DNA of 64,000 nt from Aplidium turbinatum (GCA_918807975.1 OU964918.1:43508477-43572476); one strand, 5' to 3'; shown: positions 11,729 through 22,431, counted from the stretch's first letter. A program made the numbers and translations. The notes: generated from the sequence alone by a model not told the origin.

Positions 11729-12638
11729 ACAATTTTGGTAAAGAGGGCACTTTCTTCAACCACAGACATATACAACCAAGCAACCACACGGCATTTAACA
11801 TAATCCATTAAAATTGAACATAAACTATAAGCTACAAACGTTTTCGGCCATACACACGTTAGCCCTTATCAAGTAACAAAAAAATAACTGCTTGTCATAT
11901 CTACACTGAAAATGAATAACTGATCTAAACACTGAACTGAAAAAAACGAAATGCAAAGTGAAACGGCATAGCATAGGAGAAAGGCACATCACATGGCGTT
12001 TAAATTACACGAGGCAAAAGACGCAATACTTGTGTTCAAATGTCGTGTACAAGTTCACTTGTTCGCATGACGCGAATTGTACATACATCGGTATGTCTAC
12101 GCGGTATTTGGCCACGAGAGTGAGAGAGCACTTAGATTGAACTAATTTGAACAAGCAAAGTGCCATTAAAGATCACATATTCGATTGCCAAACATGTTCT
12201 AATAACAAACCATCCTTGGAGTCGTTTAGAATTATGCGTAAATGTTCCACCGAATTCGACACTAAAATCCACGAGGCTTTGCTAATAAAATCATACAATC
12301 CTCGCCTCAATACACAGTTGTTTGCCTCAGGTGCTTCTTATTTACTCAACGTCTTTTCTTGATACGTCATATGATGCATCTTTGCCTCGTGTAATTTAAA
12401 CGCCATGTGATGTGCCTTTCTCCTATGCTATGCCGTTTCATTTTGCATTTCGTTTTTTCAATTCAGTGTTTAGATCAGTTATTCATTTTCAGTGTAGATA
12501 TGATAAGCAGTTATTTTTTTGTTACTTGATAAGGGCTAACGTGTGTATGGCCGAAAACGTTTGTAGCTTATAGTTTATGTTCAATTTTAATGGATTATGT
12601 TAAATGCCGTGTGGTTGCTTGGTTGTATATGTCTGTGG
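11729..12638 (+). mobile_element. Penelope-like element fragment: GIY-YIG endonuclease between long inverted arms
   Basis: Arms of about 260 bp (11761-12020 and 12380-12638) are near-perfect inverted copies. Between them, about 12030-12362, the sequence encodes a GIY-YIG-type endonuclease region: VYKFTC, then TYIGMSTRYLATRVREHL, then KIHEALLIKSYNPRLNTQL. That is the C-terminal domain of Penelope-like elements. Each arm carries a decayed hammerhead-like core ending GAAAACGTT. The 12-bp word TAATATTTAGGT flanks the whole (11717-11728 and 12639-12650). The reverse transcriptase is absent. It is a partial copy, not a working element. Confidence 0.8.
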
Positions 12639-13158
12639 TAATATTTAGGTTATTTCAAAAATGACATATCTACGTTTTGGTGTTTTTTCTAGAATACAGT
12701 CAAAAAGACTTCTGAAACTGAAGAATAGTCAACTATGAAAAAACATAAAAATGTGTTGAAGATGATTCACATTTGTCAAAGTAAGCTTTGGTTTTACTTA
12801 CGTTAAAGTGATTGTACTTTAATCGCACGGATGCAGGTTGTTCTAAGCTTGGGAAATCAATCATTGCAGTCAATGTGCATCTTACATTCTGTGCTCACGT
12901 TAACCTGCTTTCGAAACAGTCTACATGTGGTCTATCTTAGTTTGGACAATTATTTTTTTTAGTCAATAACAGAACAAATGTGTTTTTTCTTTGCATGAAC
13001 CTTTTTTACCAGTAGACAGGGCCTCTGAGAGAAATTTTCACTAGGGGTACGAAGAGTCACTCCGGGCCCCTTTGTCTTGGGCAAAACGGGTGATATTCGC
13101 TTAGGCGTATTGCACACCATACAAAATTTTACTACAGAATTGCACATCTGTGCGCAAT

Positions 13159-13355
13159 GGTACCCGGTCGTTTGGTCGACAGGACGTTAGGTCGACAGAA
13201 CGATTCATTTTAGAGTTAGGGTTAGTTAACTAACCTTAACCCTAACTCTAACCCTAAAATATATCGTTCTGTCGACCTAACGTCCTGTCGACCAAATGTC
13301 TTGTCGACCAAACGTCCTGTCGACCAAATGTCTGTCGACCAAACGACCGTACACC
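13159..13355. mobile_element. Foldback element with telomere-like core and 9-bp duplication
   Basis: Both ends read GGT, four variable bases, then GGTCGTTTGGTCGAC in inverted orientation. The 16-bp unit TTTGGTCGACAGGACG and variants are tandemly repeated in the right arm. The centre is (T)TAGGGTTAG followed by CTAACCCTAA-type sequence, itself a palindrome. GTGCGCAAT is duplicated exactly at 13150-13158 and 13356-13364. There is no coding capacity. Mutator-like by duplication length only. Confidence 0.85.
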
Positions 13356-13479
13356 GTGCGCAATAATAGTATCAGGCTGCAATAAAACTATTATTTAGTG
13401 TTTTGTGTTGTGCATATCATGTGATCTATTCCTTGCCAATTTGTGTATCCTGCATTGAATTCGTGTGTCCGTTGTTGAT

Positions 13480-13800
13480 GGTGCTGTTGAGAGGTGTCGC
13501 TAGTACAGCTTTAATATAAAAATTTCAAACTGATTTATTTGTTTCTCTTAGATGTAGCCTATAATTATTTCTGATGAGGACACTTTGTGGTGTCGAAAAC
13601 GTTGGATAGTTTTTTCTTGTTTTTTTTTGTGTTTTTATTTAAAAATGTTAAATCTGTTAACGTTACTGAGTGTTACATGTATTTGGTACAAGTCAAGCAC
13701 TCTACCAAGGTTCAAACATAACATCTTGTTAAAAAACAATCAAATTAATCATCTGACCAATAACCTTTTTTCATTAACTTTTGCATTCACATGCCACAAG
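13480..13800 (+). mobile_element. Penelope-like 3' tail fragment
   Basis: This matches the tail of the Penelope-like copy at 14330-15010: a hammerhead-like core, then TGTTAAA..GTTAC words at about 13645-13675 that resemble 14978-15005. No endonuclease sequence is present here. Confidence 0.6.
13562..13610 (+). ncRNA. Hammerhead-ribozyme-like motif (Penelope tail)
   Basis: The core CTGATGAG is followed by stem II (GACAC paired with GTGTC) and GAAAACGTT. The base at the cleavage position appears to be G, which hammerheads do not cleave well, so this copy may be inactive. Confidence 0.6.
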
Positions 13801-14329
13801 AGGTGAACGAAGTCGTTTTTTTTACTCCGGCTCAGCTTCTGCTCCGAAAGTATTGACTCCGGCTCCTGCTTTAACTCCGAAGTTTATTTGAAGTGAAATA
13901 AGCGTGAAACTACCTTTTTCAAATAGTTTTAAAAAAAACCAAAAGACCCGGGCTTTTCTCAAAACTGCTTTTGCTACATTGTACCCACCCCCCCTCCAGA
14001 CAGGAGAGTAACCAACTTTTATGATTTAATTTAGGGTGCTTTTAACAGAACATTTTTGCACATAAAGCATTAAATCACCAGTTTGGGTTCCTAATTTGCT
14101 CGCAATGCACTCAATTACCTTTCCGGGCCCTTTTGCTACTCTACGGGCCCCCCAGGACTAATTTTTATGCTTGAATTTAGTCGTTTAGGATGGTTTTAAC
14201 CAACAATTTTAAGCGTAAACTATAAAATCACAATTTCGGGCCCCCCAACAAACACAGGCCAGGGCCCTCAAGGGTACGCCGTACCCTCCGTACCCCCCTC
14301 TCATAGGCCTTGCCAGTAGATCGAGGGAT

Positions 14330-15010
14330 TCTGCCTTATACCAACCTTGATGCAGTGGCTAAGACCCGAGCTGGATGTCAGGGCAGGTGTCGACCTGTCA
14401 TTTGCGTGATGCAAGCCTGACATACATCGGTATGTCAACAAGACATTTATCGACTAGAGCTGGGGAACACCTCAATTTGAATTCTGTACAGAAAAGCGCA
14501 ATTAAAGATCACATTTTCTCATGTACAGAATGTCAAAACAACGTTTCTATCAAGCAATTTGAGATCATGTCCAGAGGCAGGTCTGGGTATCAAACTAAGA
14601 TCTTGGAAGCCTTGTACATAAAACGTCACAATCCACTTTTGAACAGACAATTGTATGCTTGCGGCTCGTCTTTCTTGCTGTCTGTATTGTAAAATTAGTT
14701 TTTTCGCACCTTGCCTTTCTACCATATCTGTGATCTGTTTAACACCTTTTGATGCAGTTGCCTTTGATTCTCGTGGAGCCTATCGTTGAGTTTGAGCTAG
14801 TCAGAAGTACTGTGCAGTTTTTGTCTTTTTCTGTTATAGATTTAGTTAACCATTGTATTTTATTCAGATGTAGTTAAGTTGTATGTATATTATTCCTGAA
14901 GAGGACATCTTGTGATGTCGAAAACGTTCGATACTTAATTTGTTGCGTAGTTTTGTGTTTCTATATGTAATAAACTTGAAGATGTTAAACTTGATCACGT
15001 TACTCGGCTT
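14330..15010 (+). mobile_element. Penelope-like element 3' fragment: GIY-YIG region and tail
   Basis: About 14400-14692 encodes LTYIGMSTRHLSTRAGEHL and, further on, KILEALYIKRHNPLLNRQLY, the GIY-YIG endonuclease end of a Penelope-like polyprotein and a diverged relative of the copy at 11729-12638. A tail of about 300 bp follows with a hammerhead motif. The 5' part, including reverse transcriptase, is missing. The hAT element 13017-14312 lies immediately upstream. Confidence 0.75.
14885..14935 (+). ncRNA. Hammerhead-ribozyme motif (Penelope tail)
   Basis: The core is CTGAAGAG (CUGANGA consensus), then a perfect 6-bp stem II GACATC/GATGTC with a TTGT loop, then GAAAACGTT with C at the cleavage position. 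Stem III is the self-complementary AACGTT, so activity would be expected mainly as a dimer, as known for small hammerheads of Penelope-like elements. Confidence 0.7.
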
Positions 15011-15409
15011 CGTATGCCTAATCCCAATTAGTGGAAAGAATTGAAATTTGAACATGATGAATTTTTAGCTTTGTACTAACCTAAACTTTTGTGTATGTCA
15101 AGTTGTGTATTAGCACTCGTTTGCATATTTACTGAATAGCTTCACAGCTCGCATTTGCTCAGTGGACAAGTAGCATTTAAATATAGTCTGATTGTTTTGT
15201 TTTTTGTGCGAAAAACGAACGTCAGTAATCAGTCTTTCGCAACAATTAGGTTAATGGGCATTCTAATAAATTTACCGTTTCCGCGCTTTGCAGTCCACTG
15301 GTATGGCAACTTTTCAATGTACTCTTAGGTATACTTTAGGAGTTCTGCTAGAAGGAAACAATTAAAGGTTTTACCGCACATCAACATTAAAAGTCTTTTT
15401 GCAATGCAG

Positions 15410-15661
15410 GCGCTGATAAAGATAAGAACACCATGGTGCAAACTGTGCAATGCAACCATTAAAGACAAAACAAGCAAACAAGAGATCATCAAAAAAACAA
15501 AAAAAAAACGATTTCAATTACTTCGCTTCATTGACAGCACAATGTTTGCTGGCAAATTGAGAGAAGTTGCATTGTTCATGAACTTTAATGGCGTTGGTTT
15601 ATTGAAATCACGCACCACGTCACAAACAAAGGTGGTAAATCTTTCCGTTTGTTCTTCTTGA
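15410..15661 (+). CDS. Possible third exon of the small membrane gene, or a chance frame
   Basis: An AG acceptor at 15408-15409 opens a frame in phase 0, matching the GTAGGC donor at 11242. It reads ALIKIRTPWCKLCNATIK and is lysine-rich in the middle. It can end at a stop (15659-15661) or at a GTGGTA donor at 15632. No domain is recognised. The downstream AATAAA near 15860 could be a poly(A) signal. Weak evidence. Confidence 0.2.
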   Translation, partial: ALIKIRTPWCKLCNATIKDKTSKQEIIKKTKKKRFQLLRFIDSTMFAGKLREVALFMNFNGVGLLKSRTTSQTKVVNLSVCSS

Positions 15662-16106
15662 CATTATTCGTAACTGTATTTTCGTGGTTTTGTTTAATTG
15701 GAACTTGAGTGGAATTAATGTGTTTAGTTTACTGTAGCCTATAGTCAGTTATTCGTGTTGCATTATGTTATTCTTTATGACCTCATAGCCTACTTGAGGC
15801 TTTGGTCTGAAACTTTCAGAAATGTTCAGTAGCAAATGATCGTTAAACTTAGATGGTTCAATAAAAAAATGCAAATAATTTTTGTTGTTAGGCCTACTGT
15901 TGATAAAACAGAATTCCTTTCACATGTCTTGAAGTGACAAAAAGCAGTAACGAGTGAAATGCATCAGAGTTGGATCAAGCTCAATCCATTGCAACTTCAG
16001 CTATCAATTTAAAATTTTTATTGAAACCCTCCTGTTATTCCAAAAATAGGGAAAACAAGTAACTGCAAGGAAACTATTTTTAGATTGTGCGAATGAAAAA
16101 AATTTT
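15662..16106. other. Non-coding stretch, nothing recognised
   Basis: AT-rich, with two TAGCCTA/TAGGCCTA words. I see no gene or element. Confidence 0.5.
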
Positions 16107-16379
16107 CCCCCCGTTAGCTCAGTGGTTAAGCACCCAACTCAAGATCAAGCGGCGCTAGTTCGGCTCTCGGGGTGTGCGCTTGAGAAACGCATATCAGGAT
16201 TGCTCTCCATTCAGAGGCAACTGCTATGGATGGAATAAATCCCAACTATAGGAAACCTCAGTTTCGGTAACCCGCTCTCCGTCAAAAGTCTCTACAAATA
16301 GGCCTACAAGATGCGAAACTACCATTAGTAATAATCTATGAAGTCTTTGTCAGTCCGAGAATAAAAATTCAAAACCAAG
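16107..16379 (+). mobile_element. tRNA-derived SINE, nearly full-length copy
   Basis: The head has an RNA polymerase III A box (TAGCTCAGTGG, 16115-16125) and a B-box-like AGTTCGGCTCT (16157-16167) at tRNA-like spacing. The body contains GGTGTGCGCTTGAG and ATGGAATAAAT, and the 3' end TTTGTCAGTCCGAGAATAAA. Other copies are at 10605-10800 (+), 24804-25110 (-) and 41012-41293 (-), with a short piece at about 31822-31880 (-). Confidence 0.85.
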
Positions 16380-16709
16380 CCACGATGAAAAAGCTCCTGC
16401 TGTTGTTTGAAAGGTTGACGAGCACTGTGTTATACAATGCGCAATATTTATGTAAAAATAGAGGGAACAAAAATACTTTTAATATTCTCAAATGCCCTGG
16501 GTTACCAATCTCTGATACCTGTTTTTTACCCCTGATGGTATTTTAAACATGGAAAAAAGCACGAAACATAAATTTAAAACGTTAATAACCTGCGTTACGA
16601 AATACGACCACTAGCCTAACTGCGAGTCTTAATTTCAAAGTTAACAACCAAAACCAACAGAAAATCCAATTTTAGGAACCAAAATATGAAGAGATAATTT
16701 TCTTGAACC

Positions 16710-16803
16710 ATAACCTCTCCTCTGCTTTGCCGTTTCATTCTGATGCGTTTCGATTTTGTGTAGGCTATGTAGAATTGTAGATCAGTTTTGTAATTTCAAC
16801 TTA
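16710..16803 (+). mobile_element. Penelope-like tail, left half, split by the pogo-type transposon
   Basis: It matches the arm at 12380-12520 (CTTTGCCGTTTCATTCTG, then TAGATCAGTTTTG). The other half continues at 19484. Confidence 0.65.
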
Positions 16804-19483
16804 GGGAACGTTCAAATATTACGTAACGCTTTTTTTCCGAATTTTTGACCCCCCCCTCCCCCATGTAACGCCAAATTGTAAAATTTTGAAACTGCTCAAA
16901 TCTCGGCACAAAACAGTCAGACCAGTTGATCAGTCTAGCATCAGCTGCAATTCACTGTTTTTAACACCACTTCATTTCAAAGTCGACAATTAACCTTCTA
17001 TTCATATACTGGCCAATTCACCCCCATTAACGCAAAATTGGCGTCGACAGTTTATACTGATTATGGAAGTAGTTAGTCATCAAATAACTTGGTGATCTTG
17101 TGATTTGTATAACACATAAATTGCATATTTCTGTAATTTTAGACATGCCGCGCACCTACAAATCGAAAAACAAGTATGGTAACTACGATTCAAGTGCTCT
17201 TGAAGCTGCTATTTTGGCCATTCAATGTGGAGATCAAACTCCAAGTTCTGCATCAAGGGTGTATGGAATTCCAAGAAAAACGCTATCCAATCATCTCCGA
17301 AATCCTGGAACATCACGACCTCCTGGTGGAGCAACTATTTTCTCAGCTATGCAAGAAGACGAGATGGCACTACGGTTGCAGTACATGGAAAATCGAGGCT
17401 TCCCTTTAAGTATTGAAAGGTTTCTGCAGTTGTCTTATGAATATGCTTGCAAACTGAATCGACGCGGATTACTACCGGGAAAAGTGCCAAACAACTGGCA
17501 AACTAACAAAATGTGCTCTAGAGATTGGTGGTTCTCATTCAAAAAAAGGCACCCATTTCTTTCAATTCGCAGACCAGAAGGTTTAAGCATTTCACGTGCA
17601 CATGCTTTCAACAAAAAGAGAGTGACAGAATTTTACAGTGACCTGGATGACATTTACACCAGCAACAGCATTAAAGAATACCCTCAGGTAATTTATAACA
17701 TTGATGAAACAGGTTTATCTTCTGTTCCAAGCAATTCTAATCGAGTCATTGCTACGAAAGGATCACGAGCTGTGCATTCCATCCAAGTGGGAGAACGGGG
17801 GAGTTTAACAACAGTCATTCCAGCAGTTAGTGCCTCGGGAGAATGCTTGCCTCCATTCTTAATTTTTAAGGGAAAAGCACCATCAGAGGAAGTCCGAGAT
17901 CTTTTGAAAGATCAAGGCATTTCTTGTACTTCAACGAAATCAGGTTACATAGATTCCGATGTGTTCCTGAATTTCTTAGTTCATTTCCAAAGTAAACGAA
18001 TTAAGATTCCAGGAAAGAAATGCATTCTTCTTTTGGATGGGCACAGCTCTCATTTCTCAATGGAGGCTATCGAATACTGTATGGATAATGGTATAGACAT
18101 GGTTTGCTTGCCTCCACATACTTCCCATCGATTGCAACCGCTGGATACTCACTTCAACAAAACGTTGAAGAATCTTTGGGCAAAAGCGGTGGCAGAATTT
18201 CTGAGGACCAGCAACAGCTCAGCTCTTGCAAGGACCGATTTTGTCCAGTTGTTCTTTTTTGTGTGGAAAGACATGGTGATTAAAAGAGGTCTTATTGTCG
18301 ACTCTTTTGCCTACTGTGGATTGTATCCACTGAATAAAGATGCTGTCCCAGATGAGGAATATTCAAAATCTCACGTGTTTTTTTCAGCGCAAGATACATC
18401 ACCAGCAGCTGCTGGATCAAAACGAGTTAATTCATCATCACCAGCTGGATCAAGCAAAGATAATTCGTCATCGCCATCATGCAGTACAACACCATCATCT
18501 ATTCGTAGTGTGTTCAAAAGTCCTAGGAAATCTATTAATCTGACGCACATTAAGCCTCACCAAGCATCTGCAGTCAAACTTCTTCATGCTAAAAAGCAAA
18601 ATCTAAAAGTGCGATTGAGTTTTAAATCTCCTAGATCATCCACACAATCAGTGCCATCAACATCTAGAGATGCAAAGAAAACAAAGCTAGCAGCATCTCT
18701 AGCAACTCCAAAAAGATCTAAAAAAGGTGCTGACAAACCAAAGCAGTGGGCTTGCTGCACGTGTGGGACCGACTATTACACATCGGATAAAGGTGAAGAT
18801 TGGTTACAGTGTCCTGATTGCAGTTCCTGGTCATGTGAGAGCTGTTTTGGAGTCGATCGTTGTTATAACTGTGAATAATTGGATTAGACTTTGATGAAAA
18901 TTGTAACTTGCTTAGAAAGACCTTTTCAGGCCTTGTTTTACCATTTATTTGCTTCATTTGCATTGAACATATGTTGCTTTGTTAGTACACAAAATTATTC
19001 GTTTTTTTGTACAGTTGCAAGTTTTTTTTAGTATTAAAACAGGAAGATGGCCAATTCACCCCCAAAAAAATTTGCTTTAACACGACGACTATCAAACTTT
19101 ATAACGGAAATTTTTCATCAAAAAATGTGCGAGATCATAAACCAACGTTTTTAAGATGAGGCCTCTTGTGCATACTACTGAAAAACTCTGCATGAAGTCA
19201 TTTGGAATGACATAGCGTACATAAGGTAGCATGCTGCAAAAAAATGGCCAATTCACCCCCTCTTACCCTAACGCCAACGTAACGCTTTTTTCAATCCCCC
19301 CCTCCCCCATGTAACGCTTTTTCACTACAAATTCAGCACAAAAAACTATCATTCCGTACTCGAAAGCGTTACGTAGCCTAACGTTTTGCTTGAACCCCCT
19401 CCCCCCCGATGTGACGCTAACGTAACGCTTTGCATAAACCCCCCCTCCCCCTCGAAGGCGTTACGTAATATTTGAACGTTCCC
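16804..19483 (+). mobile_element. Pogo/Tigger-type DNA transposon, 2.68 kb, looks complete
   Basis: Terminal inverted repeats of about 27 bp (GGGAACGTTCAAATATTACG, then TAACGC) match at both ends. TTA flanks both sides (16801-16803 and 19484-19486). Inside is one intact transposase frame, flanked by C-rich subterminal runs and ATGTAACGC words. GGCCAATTCACCCCC occurs three times in the same orientation (about 17010, 19050, 19244). It interrupts a Penelope-like tail, so it is younger than that copy. Confidence 0.85.
17145..18878 (+). CDS. Pogo/Tigger-type transposase (HTH_psq + DDE_1) with C-terminal zinc finger
   Basis: A single unspliced 577-residue frame from MPRTYKSKNKYG; an upstream in-frame Met at 17100 is possible, but the psq domain begins at MPRTYK. 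Residues about 1-55 form a pipsqueak-type helix-turn-helix (ending YGIPRKTLSNHL). Residues about 70-170 resemble the CENP-B/Tigger DNA-binding region. The DDE_1 catalytic core follows, with the acidic residues in YNIDETG, LLLDGHSSH and RLQPLDTHFN, i.e. the DDD triad of pogo-type enzymes. A Ser-rich linker leads to a C-terminal CxxC..CxxC finger (WACCTCGTDYYT to CYNCE) like a PHD-type zinc finger. No break was seen, so the copy could be recent or constrained. Confidence 0.9.
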   Translation: MPRTYKSKNKYGNYDSSALEAAILAIQCGDQTPSSASRVYGIPRKTLSNHLRNPGTSRPPGGATIFSAMQEDEMALRLQYMENRGFPLSIERFLQLSYEYACKLNRRGLLPGKVPNNWQTNKMCSRDWWFSFKKRHPFLSIRRPEGLSISRAHAFNKKRVTEFYSDLDDIYTSNSIKEYPQVIYNIDETGLSSVPSNSNRVIATKGSRAVHSIQVGERGSLTTVIPAVSASGECLPPFLIFKGKAPSEEVRDLLKDQGISCTSTKSGYIDSDVFLNFLVHFQSKRIKIPGKKCILLLDGHSSHFSMEAIEYCMDNGIDMVCLPPHTSHRLQPLDTHFNKTLKNLWAKAVAEFLRTSNSSALARTDFVQLFFFVWKDMVIKRGLIVDSFAYCGLYPLNKDAVPDEEYSKSHVFFSAQDTSPAAAGSKRVNSSSPAGSSKDNSSSPSCSTTPSSIRSVFKSPRKSINLTHIKPHQASAVKLLHAKKQNLKVRLSFKSPRSSTQSVPSTSRDAKKTKLAASLATPKRSKKGADKPKQWACCTCGTDYYTSDKGEDWLQCPDCSSWSCESCFGVDRCYNCE

Positions 19484-19622
19484 TTATGTAGAACATCAGT
19501 CAGTTGGTTACTTTATGAGGGCCAACATCAGTATGGCGTAAAACGTTTGTAATTTTTAGTTTATTTTTATGTTATTATATCATGTTAAATGACGTGTGGT
19601 TGTTAGATTTTATTTGTCCATG
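19484..19622 (+). mobile_element. Penelope-like tail, right half
   Basis: It continues the fragment at 16710-16803 and matches 12521-12638 (GGTTACTTTATGAGGGCC, AAAACGTTTGTA, GTGTGGTTG). The hammerhead-like core here is decayed. Confidence 0.65.
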
Positions 19623-19729
19623 GTTCAAAATTCAAAAATATGAAGGCCAATTAAAAAAATTGAGAAAAATTGCTATCACTATAAAGACCAAATCAATGTA
19701 AATACACCATAACAACCGAAACATAAAGG

Positions 19730-20609
19730 CAGTGTTGTACGCGTCAATGAAATAAATTGGCGGAGTCAGCGCGAATTGTCTAAAAACTTTACGGCGTAAA
19801 GTACTGCGTCAGCTCAGAAATTGACGGCGTCAGCGTCAGCGCTATTTTAGTCAGGGTCTCACAAAACGGAAGTATTTCAACCAAGTGTAGGCTAACAATA
19901 GCTATAAATAAATAGCAGGTTGTATGTTTTGGGACTGTATTGTAGGCCTAATTAGCTGCTTTAGTTTATTATTTATTTCTTTGTAGAAACACAAGCATCT
20001 CAATACTTTTGTCTGACAATCTGCTGCATTTAGGACGCATAATGTCCTTTCCAAGTGAAAACATGCGTTCCACAGCAGCGCTGAATGGTATTGGTGTGTT
20101 GTATTTCAAACACAAGTCTAAAAAACGTTTACTCGGAAAGGTAGCCTATCACTGTTCCAAGCGTGCTGTGATGGTGTGGCACTGCAGCAAATCTAATTTT
20201 AACGAGGTCCACTGCACCAACATCGCTCTTTTCAGGGGCATAGAGCTCTTGAAATAAAGTTTCTTCAACCTCCGCGATGACATTCATTGATTTTTCGCTT
20301 TCTCTCTCCGCTCCCTCGTTCTCGCATAGCTACTGCTCACGATATGAGTGATCACCATTTGGCGAACTTCTTCCGCTTGTGTTCCAGGTAACCATTCCAA
20401 CCAACGCGAAAGCGGGTAATTCGGATGAGTCGCGCTGGCCAGAATACATTGTGAAACTCTCACTGTGAAACGAGACTTTCCATGAAAACAAAAAATGACG
20501 CATATAGCGCTTGACGCTTAAAATCGGCAAAATAGTTGACGGCGCTATCACTTCCGTCAACTTAAAAATGAACTGACGGCGCTAACCTTAGCGTCAACGT
20601 ACAACACTG
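19730..20609 (-). mobile_element. Decayed hAT element with remnant of the transposase dimerisation domain
   Basis: Ends read CAGTGTTGTACGCGTCAA and, in reverse, CAGTGTTGTACGTTGACG. Candidate 8-bp flanks CATAAAGG and CATATAGA match at 6 of 8 positions. On the reverse strand, about 20250-19990 translates to KYNTPIPFSAAVERMFSLG and RPKCSRLSDKSIEMLVFL, the C-terminal dimerisation domain of hAT transposases, with an in-frame stop a little upstream. The rest of the transposase is gone. Confidence 0.8.
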
Positions 20610-22431
20610 CATATAGACTAGGCTTCTTTTATATATGCAGGGCCGTGTGAGCACCATCTCGCCCCCTTTCCTCTGAAAACCTCTAGAGGGCCCTTTATGT
20701 TTAGTGATGGCGCTTAAAAATAAGCCAGAAAAGCATTTAATGCCGTAAACTCTTTCAAGGTGGGGAAAAATTTACATTCATCATTTTAGGAAAGAGTAGG
20801 CTAAACAACTCTTAAGATTTTCTAGAAAACAATAGTTACCGGTAGGCCTAATAGGTTATCCCGACAATGCACTTGCGGATATAGAAAAAAGTTGAAAACA
20901 TTGAAGGAGGTATTGGAGGCTTGCTTTCCAGAACATTTTGACAAATATAATCTTGTTTTGGTCACTTTTTTGGCATTTTTAGAAACATAATTTTTTTTTT
21001 ATCAAGATGCTCCTTTGGTATTTAACCAAATTTATCAAATAAAAATTGGATTGGAGTAGAAGATTTGGTTTAAAATTTAAGTTAACTTGCCATTTCAAAA
21101 AATTTCATTCACGACCACAGAAAGATTTCAATAATTTATTTCTTGAAAGTTTATAGGCTATATCCCAGCATTGTGGTGTAGTCTTTCAGCAGTAAACTTC
21201 TATTTGAGATGTCCTGATCTTTGCTTAAACGATTGCATTTATTTTCACTGCACATTTAACTTCATAGCATATCTCGATTAATAATGAAATTTGTCTATGT
21301 AACTGTAACTCAAACCCCCTTTGGCACGCATGTGACGTCATGATATTGAGAATGATGCTTTCAGTCTCTATGTCTCTAAAACAAAGTTTGCCTAATTTTA
21401 AACGAAACTGCATTAAAAGAGCGAGTTTTGCCAATACCAAACATTCAAATAACTCAGCCTGGAATTAGCAACAAGAAAACATAGAAACTTAGCTTTATTT
21501 CCGAAAAATGCCCAAGAATACATGATCTTATCCTTTTGCCATGCTACCGGACAGCAACCATTTTACAGGAATATTTATACCCACATTTTTGTTGAAAATG
21601 CTCTCAGAATGCACCAAATTCAAAGTAATTTTTCAAATTTTTCTGGAGGAGGCCCCCAGACCCCCTGCCGCTGGGTGGTCAAAACTCCCCCCCTTTGAAA
21701 ATTTTTGGCTACGCTACTGCGTTCTGGGTAGACCTTATTGACAAATTTATTACCAAAATCAAGAAATCTGGCAATTTGTTAAGAAAATAAACAAAACTTC
21801 ACACAGGAGACGCCTTACTGATGAACACCTGTCTTCAATCATGAGGATTTCTTCAGCTGAGAGCTTAACCTCAAATTAACATTGATAAACTTGCATCCAA
21901 AATGAGAAGCCAAATATCGGGGTTAAAGTAGTATGCGTTACAAATGCGCAAAGTAAACTTTCGTGTAGGTTTTTCCTTGCTTTTTAGAGGCATGTTTGTG
22001 TTTTTCGGTTTTAGTTTGAATATTGTTTTCCTTCGCTGCTCTAAATAGGCTGTACTGAAAGCCATAAGCAAGAAATACAACTGATATTTTTCTTTATTTA
22101 ATAGCCCTATTTTGACTTTAGATATGACTTGACCTGAATTTACTTTTTTTAAACTTTAATCATGTTTCGGTAAATGCGCAACCCATATGCTCAAAATCGC
22201 TAGCAAAACCACCTATTGTTGCAAAGTCGGAAGTTCCTTGAAATATATTTTGCAATAAATAATGAACTAGTCTGGCCCTCGACTTGTACAGATTTTTTAA
22301 TTTTGGCCCGGGGTGCATTTGAGTTTGACACCCCTGGTCTAAAAACATTTAACAAACTAAAATGAGTGGGCATATAATCAGCCGGTGGGCTCCCCCGGGC
22401 CGGGGTACGTGGGGCGTTTAGCACGGCCCTG
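20610..22431. other. Transposon debris, no gene
   Basis: CAGGGCCGTG at 20638 and its reverse at about 22422-22431 could be the two ends of one hAT-like element, but no flanking duplication matches. Other orphan ends are TGGCTACGCTACTG at about 21706-21719 and GTTTGACACCCCTG at about 22322-22335. I see no coding sequence. Confidence 0.35.

Larger units (their letters stand above)
13017..14312. mobile_element. hAT-type nonautonomous element (1.3 kb)
   Basis: The left end CAGGGCCTCTGAGAG and right end (reverse) CAAGGCCTATGAGAG are inverted repeats. CCAGTAGA is duplicated exactly at 13009-13016 and 14313-14320, the 8-bp duplication typical of hAT. It contains no transposase and has itself been invaded by the foldback element 13159-13355 and by a Penelope-like tail. 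Confidence 0.85.

Noticed and set aside
16107-16185. tRNA gene.
   Set aside because: A and B boxes are present but the cloverleaf is imperfect and the same sequence heads several dispersed copies with a shared 3' body, so it is a SINE.
20638-22431. CAGGGCCGTG at both ends in inverted orientation, suggesting one hAT-like element.
   Set aside because: The flanking 8-mers (TATATATG and ATTAAGAA) do not match and similarity beyond 10 bases is poor.
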